Shown piece after piece: positions 17,916 through 28,092 of a stretch of DNA of 56,565 bases. Position 1 is the first letter of the stretch. Each line of letters opens with the position of its first letter. The notes beneath the pieces were generated by a model. That model saw nothing but the letters and a program-made list of their open reading frames with translations. It ran no database searches and was not told the origin of the DNA. The stretch is from contig NZ_JADNHZ010000020.1 of assembly GCF_015554145.1 (NCBI RefSeq), positions 1 through 56,565 on the forward strand, in the 5' to 3' direction. Made by a program: the position numbers and the translations under genes. This DNA comes from Collinsella aerofaciens. GTDB taxonomy: Bacteria; Actinomycetota; Coriobacteriia; Coriobacteriales; Coriobacteriaceae.

Positions 17916-18452
17916 CTACTCCGTCTCGCCCGGTCGAGCGCCGCGGGCCAGGGCGTCCTGGTACTCCTTGACGGCCTTGAGCCTCTGCATGGGCTTAAGG
18001 CGCTCGAACATGGTGTTGCCGTGCAGGTGATCGATCTCGTGCTGCAGGCACACGCAGAACAGGTCGCCCGAAGCCTCATAGCGAATCAGGTTTGCGTCCA
18101 AGTCGTACGCCTCGACGACGACATGGTCGGGACGCTCGATCTCGCAGCTAATGCCAGGGATGGATAGGCAGCCCTCGCTAAACGGCACCAGATGGTCGCT
18201 CTGCTCAACAATGACAGGGTTGATGAGCACGTACGGGTCGTAGTCGTTCTTGTCGCTGTAGTCGCAGTCGATGGTGACGAGTTGAATAAGCTCGCCGATC
18301 TGCGGAGCAGCCAGGCCGCAACCGCCGTTGTCGAACATCATCTTCTTCATCTTCTCGGCAAGCGCCTCGATCGCCGGGGTAATCTCCTCGATGACGGCGC
18401 ACTCCTGACGCAGACGGGGGTCGGGCGACAGTACGATTCCGTTGGCTTCCAT
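17916..18452 (-). CDS. def: Peptide deformylase
   Basis: This 178-residue metalloenzyme removes the N-formyl group from nascent proteins. All three signature motifs are present: GGCGLAAPQIG, EGCLSIPG (metal Cys) and QHEIDHLHG (two metal His and the catalytic Glu). The ATG at 18452 is chosen because GAAAGG lies 6 bases before it, while the ATG at 18458 directly abuts that site. The gene follows priA by 18 bases. Its C-terminal residues after the helix (ARGARPGETE) are charged and probably disordered. Confidence 0.94.
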   Translation of the reverse strand: MEANGIVLSPDPRLRQECAVIEEITPAIEALAEKMKKMMFDNGGCGLAAPQIGELIQLVTIDCDYSDKNDYDPYVLINPVIVEQSDHLVPFSEGCLSIPGISCEIERPDHVVVEAYDLDANLIRYEASGDLFCVCLQHEIDHLHGNTMFERLKPMQRLKAVKEYQDALARGARPGETE

Positions 18453-18470
18453 GGCCATCCTTTCAGGTTG

Positions 18471-20897
18471 TTACATCAAATCATAGGCATCGACGTCAAC
18501 GCTCACGCTCACGCCGCGCACACAGCCCACCTCTTTGAGGCAGGCGTCGATATCATCAGAGACATGGTACCCCACGGGCGACTTCACAAGCAGATGGAAG
18601 CGGTAACGGTCCTTGGCTCTCTCGATTACACACGAAGCCGGGCCCAGCACCTGCGGCACGGCACATCCCGCCCGCAAAAAGTCGGGCGCGGCAGCATGCC
18701 AGCGACGCTTAAGAAGCTTTGCAATGCGGCCGATGTAGTCCCGCGCGTCATCCGCGTTCGTCGACCATACCAAGATGTTGGCCAGGCGCACGAACGGCGG
18801 ATACAGTGCGTCGCGGCGCTGGTCCAGGTCGTAATCGGTAAAGATCGAACGGTCGTGCTCGGCGACGGCGCGAATGACTGGATCCTCGGGCAGGTAAGTC
18901 TGGATAATCACCTCGCCGGGACGATCACCGCGACCGGCACGGCCGGCGACCTGCTCCAGCAAATCGTAGGCGCGCTCCCCTGCCCTAAAATCGGGCAGCT
19001 TGAGCGCAAAGTCGGCATTGACCACGCCCACGAGCGTGACCTCGGGAAAGTCGAGGCCCTTGGCGATCATCTGGGTGCCCAGCAGCACCGCGCAGTCGGC
19101 GGCGTCGAATTGCTCAAGTAGCTTTTTGTGTGCGTCCTTGCCACGCGTGGAATCGGCGTCCATGCGGATAACGGCCACGTCCTCGGGCAGCATCTGATGC
19201 AGCGCATCCTCGATTTGCTGCGTGCCCAGGCCCATTTTTGCCAGGTAGCGGCTGCCGCATTTGGGACAGCGGCTCGTGGGGGCCGGATAGGGCTGCACGC
19301 GCCAGGACGATCCGCAGGTGTGGCACTGCAGCGTGTGCGTACGCTCGTGATACGTGAGCGCCGTGGAGCAGTGGTTGCAGGTGGGGACGCAACCGCACTC
19401 GCGGCACATCAAAAACGGCGCAAAACCGCGGCGGTTGTGCAGCAGCACGGCCTTCTCGCGGCGCTCGACCACGCGCTCCAAGCCCTCCATCAGCGGTTTT
19501 GAGAACATGGAGCGACTGCCGTGCGAAAACTCGCGGCGCAGGTCGGCGATGCGGACGGTGGGAAGCACGGCATGCCCTGGGCGCTCAGGCATCTCGACAC
19601 GCGTCCAGGTAGCACCGTTGCATGTACCGCGGCGGCAGCGGTCGAGGGCCTCGGCAGAAGGCGTGGCCGAGCCCAGCACAAGTGGGCAGCGATAGCGGCG
19701 CGCCATCTCGGCCGCAACCTCGCGCGCATGGTAGCGCGGGCTGGAGCCCTGCTTGTAACTGGTCTCGTGTTCCTCGTCGATGATGATGAGACCCAGGTCG
19801 CTGAGCGGGCAAAAGAGCGCCGAACGCGCGCCGACGACAACGCGGGCAGCACCACTGGCAACCATGTCCCACTGGTCCAGGCGCTCGCCGGCCGAAAGGC
19901 GCGAGTGGAAGACCGCGACCGTCTCGCCAAAGCGCGAGCGGAAGCGGCCGACGGTCTGGGCCGTCAGCGAGATCTCGGGCACGAGCACGCAGGCAGAGCG
20001 GCCTGCCGCGAGCACGCGCTCGATGGCGGAGAGGTAAACCTCGGTTTTGCCGGAGCCGGTGACGCCGTCGACCAGGACCACGTCGCCATGGGCGTCAAGG
20101 CGGGCGCGCTCAATCTGCGCGAGTGCCCGTTGCTGGCCGTTGGTAAGGGAGACCGGCGCTTTGCCGCTTGCCGAGGACAGCGTGGTCTGCTCGCTGCAGC
20201 CACGCCAGGCGCGGCGCTCCTCCACCACCACGACGCCGCGATTTTCGAGCGCCTTGATGGTCGCCGACATACTGTTGTAGAGCAGGTTGAGGTCGCGCGT
20301 CGTGACAGGACCACACTGGAGCGCCTCGATGAGCTGGCGCTGACGGACCGCGGTCTTGGGCGGCGTGTAATCAAAGCCTTCGGGCGTAAGCATCACCCAA
20401 CGGTTTTGGATGGGCTTGACGGCTGGACGTTCAACCGTCCACACGCCGTCGTCGCCCTTGACTACACGTGGGCTGCCGCCCGGGGGCAAAAACAGGCGCA
20501 GGCACTCGGAAAGCGTCGCGACATACTCGCGGCTCATCCAGCGTGCAATACGGGCAGCATCGGCGGTAAAGAGCGGCTTGCTGAGGAAGGCCTCGATGGG
20601 CTTGATGCGCGCAGGGTCGAGGGCGTTGTTGCCCTGCAGGTCGCCCAGCTCAGGCGCAATGTCGACGATATAGCCCGCGGCGGCACGGTTACCAAAGTGG
20701 ACCAGGACCGTAGACCCGATCCGGGCCTCATTAGCAAGGGACTGCGCAATGCCGTAAGCAAACGGCTCGGACAGCGCGCGGGTGGGAATGTCAAGGACAA
20801 CGCTCGCGTAGGCGGCGATGGGCTCAGGTGCAGGCTTAGGCTTCACCGGAGTCTCCTCCGGTTCCGGCGAACCAAACAGCGACAGTTGTTGAGCCAT
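18471..20897 (-). CDS. priA: Primosomal replication-restart helicase PriA
   Basis: This 808-residue 3'-5' DNA helicase reloads replication forks. A DNA-binding domain is followed by helicase motifs VDGVTGSGKTEVYLSA (Walker A), LIIIDEEHETSYKQGSSPRY (DEEH box) and LVLGSATPSAEAL. Zinc-binding cysteines are clustered: CRECGCVPTCNHCSTAL, LQCHTCGSSW and SRCPKCGSRYL. Motif VI region includes QVAGRAGRGDRPGEVIIQT. GAGGTGGTGT precedes the ATG. It heads the run priA-def-fmt-rsmB and is preceded by a long hairpin repeat at 20930-21031. Confidence 0.95.
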   Translation of the reverse strand: MAQQLSLFGSPEPEETPVKPKPAPEPIAAYASVVLDIPTRALSEPFAYGIAQSLANEARIGSTVLVHFGNRAAAGYIVDIAPELGDLQGNNALDPARIKPIEAFLSKPLFTADAARIARWMSREYVATLSECLRLFLPPGGSPRVVKGDDGVWTVERPAVKPIQNRWVMLTPEGFDYTPPKTAVRQRQLIEALQCGPVTTRDLNLLYNSMSATIKALENRGVVVVEERRAWRGCSEQTTLSSASGKAPVSLTNGQQRALAQIERARLDAHGDVVLVDGVTGSGKTEVYLSAIERVLAAGRSACVLVPEISLTAQTVGRFRSRFGETVAVFHSRLSAGERLDQWDMVASGAARVVVGARSALFCPLSDLGLIIIDEEHETSYKQGSSPRYHAREVAAEMARRYRCPLVLGSATPSAEALDRCRRGTCNGATWTRVEMPERPGHAVLPTVRIADLRREFSHGSRSMFSKPLMEGLERVVERREKAVLLHNRRGFAPFLMCRECGCVPTCNHCSTALTYHERTHTLQCHTCGSSWRVQPYPAPTSRCPKCGSRYLAKMGLGTQQIEDALHQMLPEDVAVIRMDADSTRGKDAHKKLLEQFDAADCAVLLGTQMIAKGLDFPEVTLVGVVNADFALKLPDFRAGERAYDLLEQVAGRAGRGDRPGEVIIQTYLPEDPVIRAVAEHDRSIFTDYDLDQRRDALYPPFVRLANILVWSTNADDARDYIGRIAKLLKRRWHAAAPDFLRAGCAVPQVLGPASCVIERAKDRYRFHLLVKSPVGYHVSDDIDACLKEVGCVRGVSVSVDVDAYDLM

Positions 20898-20929
20898 ACA
20901 CCACCTCTAACGAACGGACCTGAAAGGGG

Positions 20930-21031
20930 TGGGACAAAATAATCAGTAGAGTTTGTCCCATGGCCGATACGAGTGTCGAGCTCGTTGCGTCACTCGAACA
21001 TGGGACAAACACTACTGATTATTTTGTCCCA
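20930..21031. repeat. 102-bp nested hairpin repeat, family 3
   Basis: The arms 20930-20962 and 20999-21031 are 33 bases long and pair at 32 positions. Each arm is itself an inverted repeat, TGGGACAAA...TTTGTCCCA, so two small hairpins or one large hairpin can form. The centre contains a further CGAGTG...CACTCG pairing. It lies in the gap between priA and gltX (both minus). The nested form is typical of REP/BIME-like elements. Confidence 0.8.
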
Positions 21032-21059
21032 GCAACCCACTCATCGGTACAGAAACAAG

Positions 21060-21083
21060 AGCCCCGCTCGAGGGAACGGGGCT
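21060..21083 (-). terminator. Terminator downstream of gltX
   Basis: The stem AGCCCCG/CGGGGCT lies 24 bases beyond the gltX stop codon and is followed on the minus strand by CTTGTTTCTG. Confidence 0.6.
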
Positions 21084-21107
21084 CGGATACATGCGTTTGC
21101 GCGTCTA

Positions 21108-22583
21108 CTACAGCGCCATCGTGCGGGCGCGGTCGATGCGCGCCAGGCAGTCGTCGCGGCCGACGAGCGCCATGGTCTCGCCCAGCGGAGGGCTCACCAT
21201 GTTGCCGCAGACGGCGACGCGCACGGCCTGGAACACCACGCGCTTCTTAAGGTCCATCTGCTCGGGCAGCGGCTCAAGCGCGGCGTCGATGGCCTCGGCA
21301 GTCCACTTGTCCACGCCCTCGAGCGCGGCCTTGGCGGCATCCAGAATGGCGCCCATGCCTTCCTTAGCCAGGCCCTTGTTGACGGATTTCTCGTCATACT
21401 CGAGCGTCTCGGCCGTAGCGAAGATGGGAGCGGCGACGGTCACGGCGTCGGCCGGCATCTTGGTGCGCGGCTTGACGATGGCGGCAAGCGCGTCGATCCA
21501 GTCCTCGCCGTACTCGACGTTGCCCTCGATGAGACCCGCCTCGTGCAGCTCGGGGACCATGATCTCGTCGGCAAACTGGGCATCGGACATGCCGTTGATG
21601 TACTCGGCATTGACCCAGTCGAGCTTCTTGGGGTCGAAGGTCGCCGGGTTCTTGGAGATGCGGTCGAGCGAGAACTTGCTAGCAAGAACATCGCGCGGGA
21701 TGATCGTGGTCTCGCCGTCGAGCGACCAGCCGAGCAGCGCCAGGTAGTTGACGAAGGCGTCGGAAAGGTAGCCGGCGTCGCGGTACTCCTCCACCGAAGT
21801 TGCGCCGTGGCGCTTGGAGAGCTTCTTACCGTCGGCGCCCAGGATCATGGAGATGTGGGCGAACGTGGGCACGGGCGCGCCGAGGGCCTCGTAGACCATG
21901 ACCTGGCGCGGGGTGTTGGACAGGTGGTCGTCGCCGCGGATGACATGGGTGATCTTCATCATGGCGTCGTCGACGACGGTCGCGAAGTTGTACGTGGGCG
22001 TGCCATCGGAGCGGAAGATGACAAAGTCGTCGAGCTCCTTGGCGTCGAAGGTCACCTCGCCGTGAACGGCGTCGTGGATGACGACGTCGCCGCGGTCCTC
22101 GGGCACCTTGATGCGCAGGACGTAGGACTCGCCGGCCTCGATGCGGCGGCGGGCCTCCTCGGGATCAAGATCGCGGCAACGACGCTGATAGCCCTGGAAG
22201 GGGTCCTTGCGCTCCTGCGCGGCCTTGCGGTCGGCGTCGAGCTGCTCCTTGGTGCAGAAGCAGGGATAGGCCTTGCCCTCGTCCCAAAGTTTCTGGGCGG
22301 CCTGCTTGTACAGGTCCAGGCGCTCGGTCTGGGCGTAGGGGCCAAAGTCGCCGCCTACCTCGGGACCCTCGTCCCAGTCCAGGCCCAGCCAACGCATGGC
22401 ACGCAGGATGATCTGCGTGTTCTCGTCGGTGGAGCGGGTGGGATCGGTGTCGTCGATGCGCAGGATGAACGTGCCGCCGTTAGCACGGGCGAAAGCCCAG
22501 TTATAGATAGCGGTGCGGGCGCCGCCGATGTGCAGCTTGCCCGTCGGTGAGGGTGCAAAGCGGACGCGAACGTCTGATGCCAT
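21108..22583 (-). CDS. gltX: Glutamyl-tRNA synthetase
   Basis: This 491-residue class I aminoacyl-tRNA synthetase charges tRNA-Glu. It has the HIGH motif in RFAPSPTGKLHIGGART at residue 10 onward and the KMSKS motif in DGKKLSKRHGATS. An insertion with CFCTKEQLDADRKAAQ contains the region that binds the tRNA acceptor arm. GAGGAGA precedes the ATG at 22583, which excludes the longer frame to 22622. It stands alone on the minus strand. Two tRNA-Glu(CTC) genes occur at the right end of this window. Confidence 0.95.
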   Translation of the reverse strand: MASDVRVRFAPSPTGKLHIGGARTAIYNWAFARANGGTFILRIDDTDPTRSTDENTQIILRAMRWLGLDWDEGPEVGGDFGPYAQTERLDLYKQAAQKLWDEGKAYPCFCTKEQLDADRKAAQERKDPFQGYQRRCRDLDPEEARRRIEAGESYVLRIKVPEDRGDVVIHDAVHGEVTFDAKELDDFVIFRSDGTPTYNFATVVDDAMMKITHVIRGDDHLSNTPRQVMVYEALGAPVPTFAHISMILGADGKKLSKRHGATSVEEYRDAGYLSDAFVNYLALLGWSLDGETTIIPRDVLASKFSLDRISKNPATFDPKKLDWVNAEYINGMSDAQFADEIMVPELHEAGLIEGNVEYGEDWIDALAAIVKPRTKMPADAVTVAAPIFATAETLEYDEKSVNKGLAKEGMGAILDAAKAALEGVDKWTAEAIDAALEPLPEQMDLKKRVVFQAVRVAVCGNMVSPPLGETMALVGRDDCLARIDRARTMAL

Positions 22584-22681
22584 GGAAATCTCCTCGGTTG
22601 CAGGATGGATGTCTAACCGCACCAGTATAAAGCATCAAAGCAACCTCCGCACAAAGGGCACCGACCCACTCATTGGGGACT

Positions 22682-22774
22682 ACTCATTGGGGACAGACTT
22701 AAATGACCAATCGTTGTAGTCATTGGGGACATTCTTGGTTTAAGACTGGTCATTTAAGTCTGTCCCCAATGAGT
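22682..22774. repeat. 93-bp hairpin repeat, family 4
   Basis: Perfect 28-base arms at 22682-22709 and 22747-22774 (beginning ACTCATTGGGGACAG) flank a 37-base centre. CATTGGGGAC also recurs directly at 22671, 22685 and 22721. The element lies between the divergent gltX and metK genes. The copies of CATTGGGGAC outside the arms suggest partial duplications of the element end. Confidence 0.78.
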
Positions 22775-22846
22775 AAAGTGCCGCAAGGGTGCGGAAAGGG
22801 TGTGAATGTTTGATTTACGCGCTATGATGTGCCCTAGCATAGAGAG

Positions 22847-22885
22847 CCCGGCGGAATGGTAACGGTCGCCGGGACACGTTTTTGA
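22847..22885 (+). promoter_or_regulatory. Leader hairpin upstream of metK
   Basis: CCCGGCG (22847-22853) pairs with CGCCGGG (22867-22873) around a 13-base loop, and GTTTTTG follows a few bases later. The hairpin ends about 22 bases before the metK ATG and partly precedes its GAAAGGA ribosome site. It could be an attenuator or a SAM-responsive leader, but I could not match it to a known SAM riboswitch class. Confidence 0.4.
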
Positions 22886-22895
22886 AAGGACAATC

Positions 22896-24176
<1,281 letters not shown>

Positions 24177-24213
24177 GCTTACGAGAAAAGCCACAGCCAA
24201 ATAGAAACACGCC

Positions 24214-24249
24214 AAAAAGAGGTACCGGAACAACCGGTACCTCTTTTTT
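24214..24249 (+). terminator. Strong terminator after metK
   Basis: The stem AAAGAGGTACCGG/CCGGTACCTCTTT with a 5-base loop ends in a run of six T, 37 bases after the metK stop. Confidence 0.9.
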
Positions 24250-24343
24250 ATTAACCGGTGGCGAAGATGAGTCGACATGGGACGCAGAATAGGTTCCCAG
24301 CTGATGAATTTTGCAGCAAGCGTGCCCCTACCATGTATCCTAA

Positions 24344-24464
24344 GTTCCGAGGGCTTTGGTATTTGGTCGATCGCGAGTTCCGCACGAGCCGGAGGCCACT
24401 TAATGTGGCCTCCGTGCGAGTCAGGACTGTAGAGCAGGCGACCAAATACCAAAGCCCTCGGAAC
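24344..24464 (+). repeat. Structured hairpin repeat, family 1, copy 2
   Basis: Perfect 26-base outer arms (24344-24369 and 24439-24464) enclose the same conserved core AGTTCCGCACGAGCCG (24376-24391), the inner stem GAGGCCAC/GTGGCCTC around TTAAT, and CGTGCGAGTCAGGACTGT. Outer-arm bases differ from copy 1 on both sides so that pairing is kept (GGCTTTGGTATTTGGTC here, GGCTTAGGTTTTGCTCC there). It ends 23 bases before the serine dehydratase start and would be in its 5' leader. Confidence 0.88.
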
Positions 24465-24487
24465 GACGGGATAGAACAGGAGCGCAT

Positions 24488-26095
24488 ATGGCAGGCAAGC
24501 CGCAAACACTAGCTACGACCTCGGCATTCGAGATCTTGGGGCCCGTCATGGTCGGCCCCAGCTCATCGCACACCGCCGGCGCCCTGCGGTGCGCCCAAGT
24601 TGCCGCCAGCCTGCTGGAAGGCCGCATCACTAAGGTCACCTTTGGCCTGTGGAACTCCTTTGCCCACACCTACCGCGGCCACGGCACCGATCGTGCGCTC
24701 GTCGCGGGCATCCTGGGCCTCGACACCGACGACGAGAACATCAAGCAGGCCTTCGACCTCGCACGCGAGCAGGGCCTCGACTACCACTTTGAAATTAAGG
24801 GCGACGACGCCTCCATCCATCCCAACACCGTCGACATCGACATGGCCGACGATACGGGCGCCACGGCGCAGGTCCGCGGCGAGAGCCTCGGCGGCGGCAA
24901 GATGCGCATCAGCCGCATCAACGGCGTCGGCGTCGATATCTCGGGCATGTATTCCACGCTCTTCGTGGCACACCAGGACGTCCCCGGTGTGCTCGCCGCG
25001 CTCACGAACCTGCTCGCCTACGCACATGTAAACATCGCTTTCTGCCGCACCTACCGCACCGAGGTGGGCGGCCAGGCATACTCCGTCTTTGAAACCGATG
25101 GCGCCCCCGACGACACCGTCATCCCCATGCTGCGCAAGCTCGACAATGTAAACTACGCCACCTTTATCGAGCTCCCGGGCTCGGCCTCGTCGCTCTCCCC
25201 CGGCGTTTCGGCCAAGGAAATCTTTGACGATGGTGCGCAGTTGCTCGACGCCTGCGCCGAACTCGGCCTCAACATCGGCGCCGTCATGGCCGTTCGCGAG
25301 GCGCGCCTGACCGGCGAGGCCCACGCCGTCGCCGCCATGCGCCGCGTGCTCGACGTCATGCGCGAGGAGACCACAGCCCCCATCGCCAATCCTCAGCGCT
25401 CGCTCGGCGGGCTTATCGGCGGCGAGGCCAAGCTCGTTGATGCCACCGGCCGCAACGACTTGAGCGTAAGCCTGATGGGCGCCGTCCAGACCGATGCCGT
25501 GGCCCGCGCCATGGCCGTCCTTGAGCGCTCCGCCACAATGGGAGTGATCGTCGCCGCCCCCACGGCCGGCTCCGCAGGCGTCGTGCCCGGCTGCGTGCTG
25601 GCGCTCGCCGACCATCTGCAACTGGACGATGAGCAAGTCATGGACGCCCTCTACTGCGCCGCCGCCATCGGCCTCAACCTCACCACGAGCGCCTGCGTCG
25701 CCGGCGCCGAGGGCGGATGCCAAGCCGAGGTGGGAAGCGCGGCCGCCATGGCCGCCGCCGCGCTGGTGCAGATGCTCGGAGGCACGCCTGAGCAGGCACT
25801 CGACGCCAGCTCCATCGCCCTGAGCAACCTGCTGGGCCTGGTCTGCGACCCGGTGGGCGGCCTCGTGGAGGTGCCGTGCCAAAACCGCAATGCCATCGGC
25901 GTGGCAGCCGCCTTTAGCTCGGCGCAGCTTGCACTTGCCGGTATCAAGAGCCTGGTGCCGTTTGACCAGATGGCGCACGTCATGCTCTCCGTGGGCCACG
26001 CGTTGCCGGCCACGCTGCGCGAGACGGCAAAGGGTGGCATCGCGCAGGCTCCGGCCGCACTTTCGGCCTGTGCAAAATGCGGTGTGTGCGGATAG
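24488..26095 (+). CDS. sdaA: L-serine dehydratase, iron-sulfur, single-chain
   Basis: This 535-residue enzyme deaminates L-serine to pyruvate and ammonia. The N-terminal beta domain starts AFEILGPVMVGPSSSHTAGA, and an ACT-like segment lies near residues 155-225. The alpha domain has cysteine ligands for a [4Fe-4S] cluster in TSACVAGAEGGCQAEVG and CDPVGGLVEVPCQNRN. The C-terminus ends CAKCGVCG, similar to the C-terminal Cys tail that plugs the active site in L. pneumophila-type enzymes. AGGAG lies 5 bases before the ATG. It is transcribed downstream of hairpin repeat copy 2 and ends at a terminator. Confidence 0.93.
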   Translation: MAGKPQTLATTSAFEILGPVMVGPSSSHTAGALRCAQVAASLLEGRITKVTFGLWNSFAHTYRGHGTDRALVAGILGLDTDDENIKQAFDLAREQGLDYHFEIKGDDASIHPNTVDIDMADDTGATAQVRGESLGGGKMRISRINGVGVDISGMYSTLFVAHQDVPGVLAALTNLLAYAHVNIAFCRTYRTEVGGQAYSVFETDGAPDDTVIPMLRKLDNVNYATFIELPGSASSLSPGVSAKEIFDDGAQLLDACAELGLNIGAVMAVREARLTGEAHAVAAMRRVLDVMREETTAPIANPQRSLGGLIGGEAKLVDATGRNDLSVSLMGAVQTDAVARAMAVLERSATMGVIVAAPTAGSAGVVPGCVLALADHLQLDDEQVMDALYCAAAIGLNLTTSACVAGAEGGCQAEVGSAAAMAAAALVQMLGGTPEQALDASSIALSNLLGLVCDPVGGLVEVPCQNRNAIGVAAAFSSAQLALAGIKSLVPFDQMAHVMLSVGHALPATLRETAKGGIAQAPAALSACAKCGVCG

Positions 26096-26114
26096 CGACA
26101 AAGAAAGACTCGAA

Positions 26115-26142
26115 GGTGGGACAAATGTCCCACCTCTTTTGA
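26115..26142 (+). terminator. Terminator after sdaA
   Basis: AGGTGGGACA pairs with TGTCCCACCT across a 2-base loop and is followed by CTTTTG. The TGGGACA motif recalls the arms of repeat family 3. Confidence 0.8.
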
Positions 26143-26181
26143 ATGCCACCGTTTCCATACCACAAACAACTGGGTAATCGC

Positions 26182-26187
26182 TATAAT
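26182..26187 (+). promoter_or_regulatory. Probable -10 box of the L,D-transpeptidase gene
   Basis: TATAAT lies 57 bases before the chosen start codon. No convincing -35 box is seen at the usual spacing. Confidence 0.4.
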
Positions 26188-26244
26188 GCAAGCCCAGTAA
26201 AAACACGATGAGCCGCAAGGCGAAATCCGAAGGATATGCATACG

Positions 26245-27960
26245 ATGTCGCAAAACGATCGAACTCAACTGATTCCCGATCCGCAGCAGCCGAGCAGGCA
26301 CACCGGCGGCGTTCAGTCGCCGCGTCCTATCGCGCCGAGCCGCGGTCAGCAGCGAGGTGCGGCAAACGTTTCCCAACGTCCGAACAAGCAGCATCAGCAG
26401 CGCCAGGCAAATGGCAATGCGCCCAAGCAGCCCCCCACGCACGCTCGAGGCGATCGCGGCCCCGCACGCAAACCCGCCGAGAACAATAAGTCGGGCAAAA
26501 AGACGACGCTCTTTGTCGTTCTGGGTCTTATCGTCATTGTCTATATCGTAGGCGTTGTAGCGTTTTCGCAGGTAGCCTACCCCAACACCACTATCGCCGG
26601 CGTCGATGTCTCGTTCTCCAACGCTTCGTCTGCCGCCACCAAGGTCAACTCGGCTTGGAAGCACTATAAGCTCACCGTGACAGGCGATGACTTTAGCTGG
26701 ACCTATCAGCCCGAGTCCGATGAGCCCATTGTCGACGGCGAAGCTGCCGCAAAAGAGATTATCAGCCGCAACGAAGCCATTGTATGGCCGGTTCGCCTTG
26801 TAGAATCCTTAAGCGGCAAGACCAAAACAACCGCTAGCTCCAACGAAGTCGATCTTGATCAAGACGTCGACCTGTCCATGCTCTCCGACACCTTTGACCA
26901 AAAGCAGTTTGAGAAGGATCTGGGCGCCGCCATCGACGAGTTTAACGAGGGGCGTTCGGGCGCGTTCGAGGCCAATAGCTCCTATGACGAGCAGGCCGGC
27001 AAGTTTACCGTCGAGAAGGCGCGCTCCAACGAAAAACTCAACCGCGAGCATGTCATTAAGTATGCCGAGCTCGAGCTTGCCTCGCTGGCCGAGACCGTAG
27101 ATCTTTCCAAGCTCGGCAACGATGCCTATGAGCCGCTCAATGGAACGCTGACCGATGATCAGATTCAGTCTGCATGCGATGCCGCCAACAACTTCTTGGG
27201 CGTCAACGTGACCCTCAAGCTCAACGGCGAGGATGCCGGCAAGGTTGATGGCAGCTCCGTGTTGCAGTGGATCAGCTTTGCCGATCCGGCCAACCCCACG
27301 CTCGATACGTCGCAGATCAGCAGCTGGGCAGCCGAGCTCGCCAACGGCTTTAATACCGTGGGCTCCACTCGCTGGTGGACGCGCGCCGATGGCAAGCAGT
27401 GCGCCGTCGAAGGCGGCGACTTTGGTTGGTCCATCGACAGCAGCTCGCTCGCCAAGCAGGTCGAAGACGCCATTAACAACAAGCAGACCGGCGAAATCGA
27501 GATCAAGTACTCCCAGAAGGCCGACACATTTACCGCCAAGGGCGAGCCCGACTGGAAGGCCTATATCGACGTCGACCTGTCCGAGCAGCATGCGCGCTAC
27601 TACGACGAGAGCGGCAACATCGTGTGGGAGGCCAACTTTATTTCTGGCAAACCGGGCGAAGACGCCACCCCCGAGGGCGTATGGCAGATCAACAGCAACG
27701 ATGGCGCCAGCAAACTCATCGGTGCCAAGGACCCCGAGACCGGCAAGCCCAAATACGAGAGCCCGGTAAGCTACTGGATGCCGTTCGAGGGCAATATGGT
27801 CGGATTCCACGACGCCACCTGGCAAAACGATTCGAGTTTCGATAACGCCGAATCGTACAAGTGGTGCGGTAGCCACGGTTGTATCAACCTGCGTCTGGCC
27901 GATGCCAAGTCGCTCCACGAGCGCATCAAAGTCGGCCTCTGCGTGGTCGTGCACTCGTAA
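26245..27960 (+). CDS. L,D-transpeptidase (YkuD) with peptidoglycan-binding domain
   Basis: This 571-residue membrane-anchored cell-wall enzyme probably makes 3-3 cross-links in peptidoglycan. A disordered, Gln/Pro/Arg-rich cytoplasmic N-terminus of about 80 residues is followed by one membrane segment (TTLFVVLGLIVIVYIVGVVA). The outside part has a PG_binding_4-like region starting NTTIAGVDVSFSNAS, and a C-terminal YkuD domain. The catalytic motif is present: FHDATW supplies His and WCGSHGCINLRLAD supplies Ser-His-Gly-Cys. The ATG at 26245 is preferred to 26236, which is too close to AAGGA. It stands alone, ahead of the efflux operon. Confidence 0.9.
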   Translation: MSQNDRTQLIPDPQQPSRHTGGVQSPRPIAPSRGQQRGAANVSQRPNKQHQQRQANGNAPKQPPTHARGDRGPARKPAENNKSGKKTTLFVVLGLIVIVYIVGVVAFSQVAYPNTTIAGVDVSFSNASSAATKVNSAWKHYKLTVTGDDFSWTYQPESDEPIVDGEAAAKEIISRNEAIVWPVRLVESLSGKTKTTASSNEVDLDQDVDLSMLSDTFDQKQFEKDLGAAIDEFNEGRSGAFEANSSYDEQAGKFTVEKARSNEKLNREHVIKYAELELASLAETVDLSKLGNDAYEPLNGTLTDDQIQSACDAANNFLGVNVTLKLNGEDAGKVDGSSVLQWISFADPANPTLDTSQISSWAAELANGFNTVGSTRWWTRADGKQCAVEGGDFGWSIDSSSLAKQVEDAINNKQTGEIEIKYSQKADTFTAKGEPDWKAYIDVDLSEQHARYYDESGNIVWEANFISGKPGEDATPEGVWQINSNDGASKLIGAKDPETGKPKYESPVSYWMPFEGNMVGFHDATWQNDSSFDNAESYKWCGSHGCINLRLADAKSLHERIKVGLCVVVHS

Positions 27961-28028
27961 CGCAGCTAACGTCTACAACAAGTAAACAGCACGGCGACAA
28001 AACTTACAGTACCGTCATCCGCAACTTC

Positions 28029-28058
28029 TATACGCCCGCCTATCGCGACGGGCGTATA
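28029..28058 (+). terminator. Terminator-like hairpin after the L,D-transpeptidase gene
   Basis: TATACGCCCG pairs perfectly with CGGGCGTATA around a 10-base loop, with only a weak T-rich tail. It ends 34 bases before the next start codon. Confidence 0.6.
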
Positions 28059-28092
28059 TACTTATCGGAGCCATATCAATAAAGGAGACGCT

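Noticed and set aside
22775-22895. Known SAM riboswitch (SAM-I, II, III or VI) before metK
   Set aside because: The conserved core sequences of these classes are not visible; only one simple hairpin is supported.
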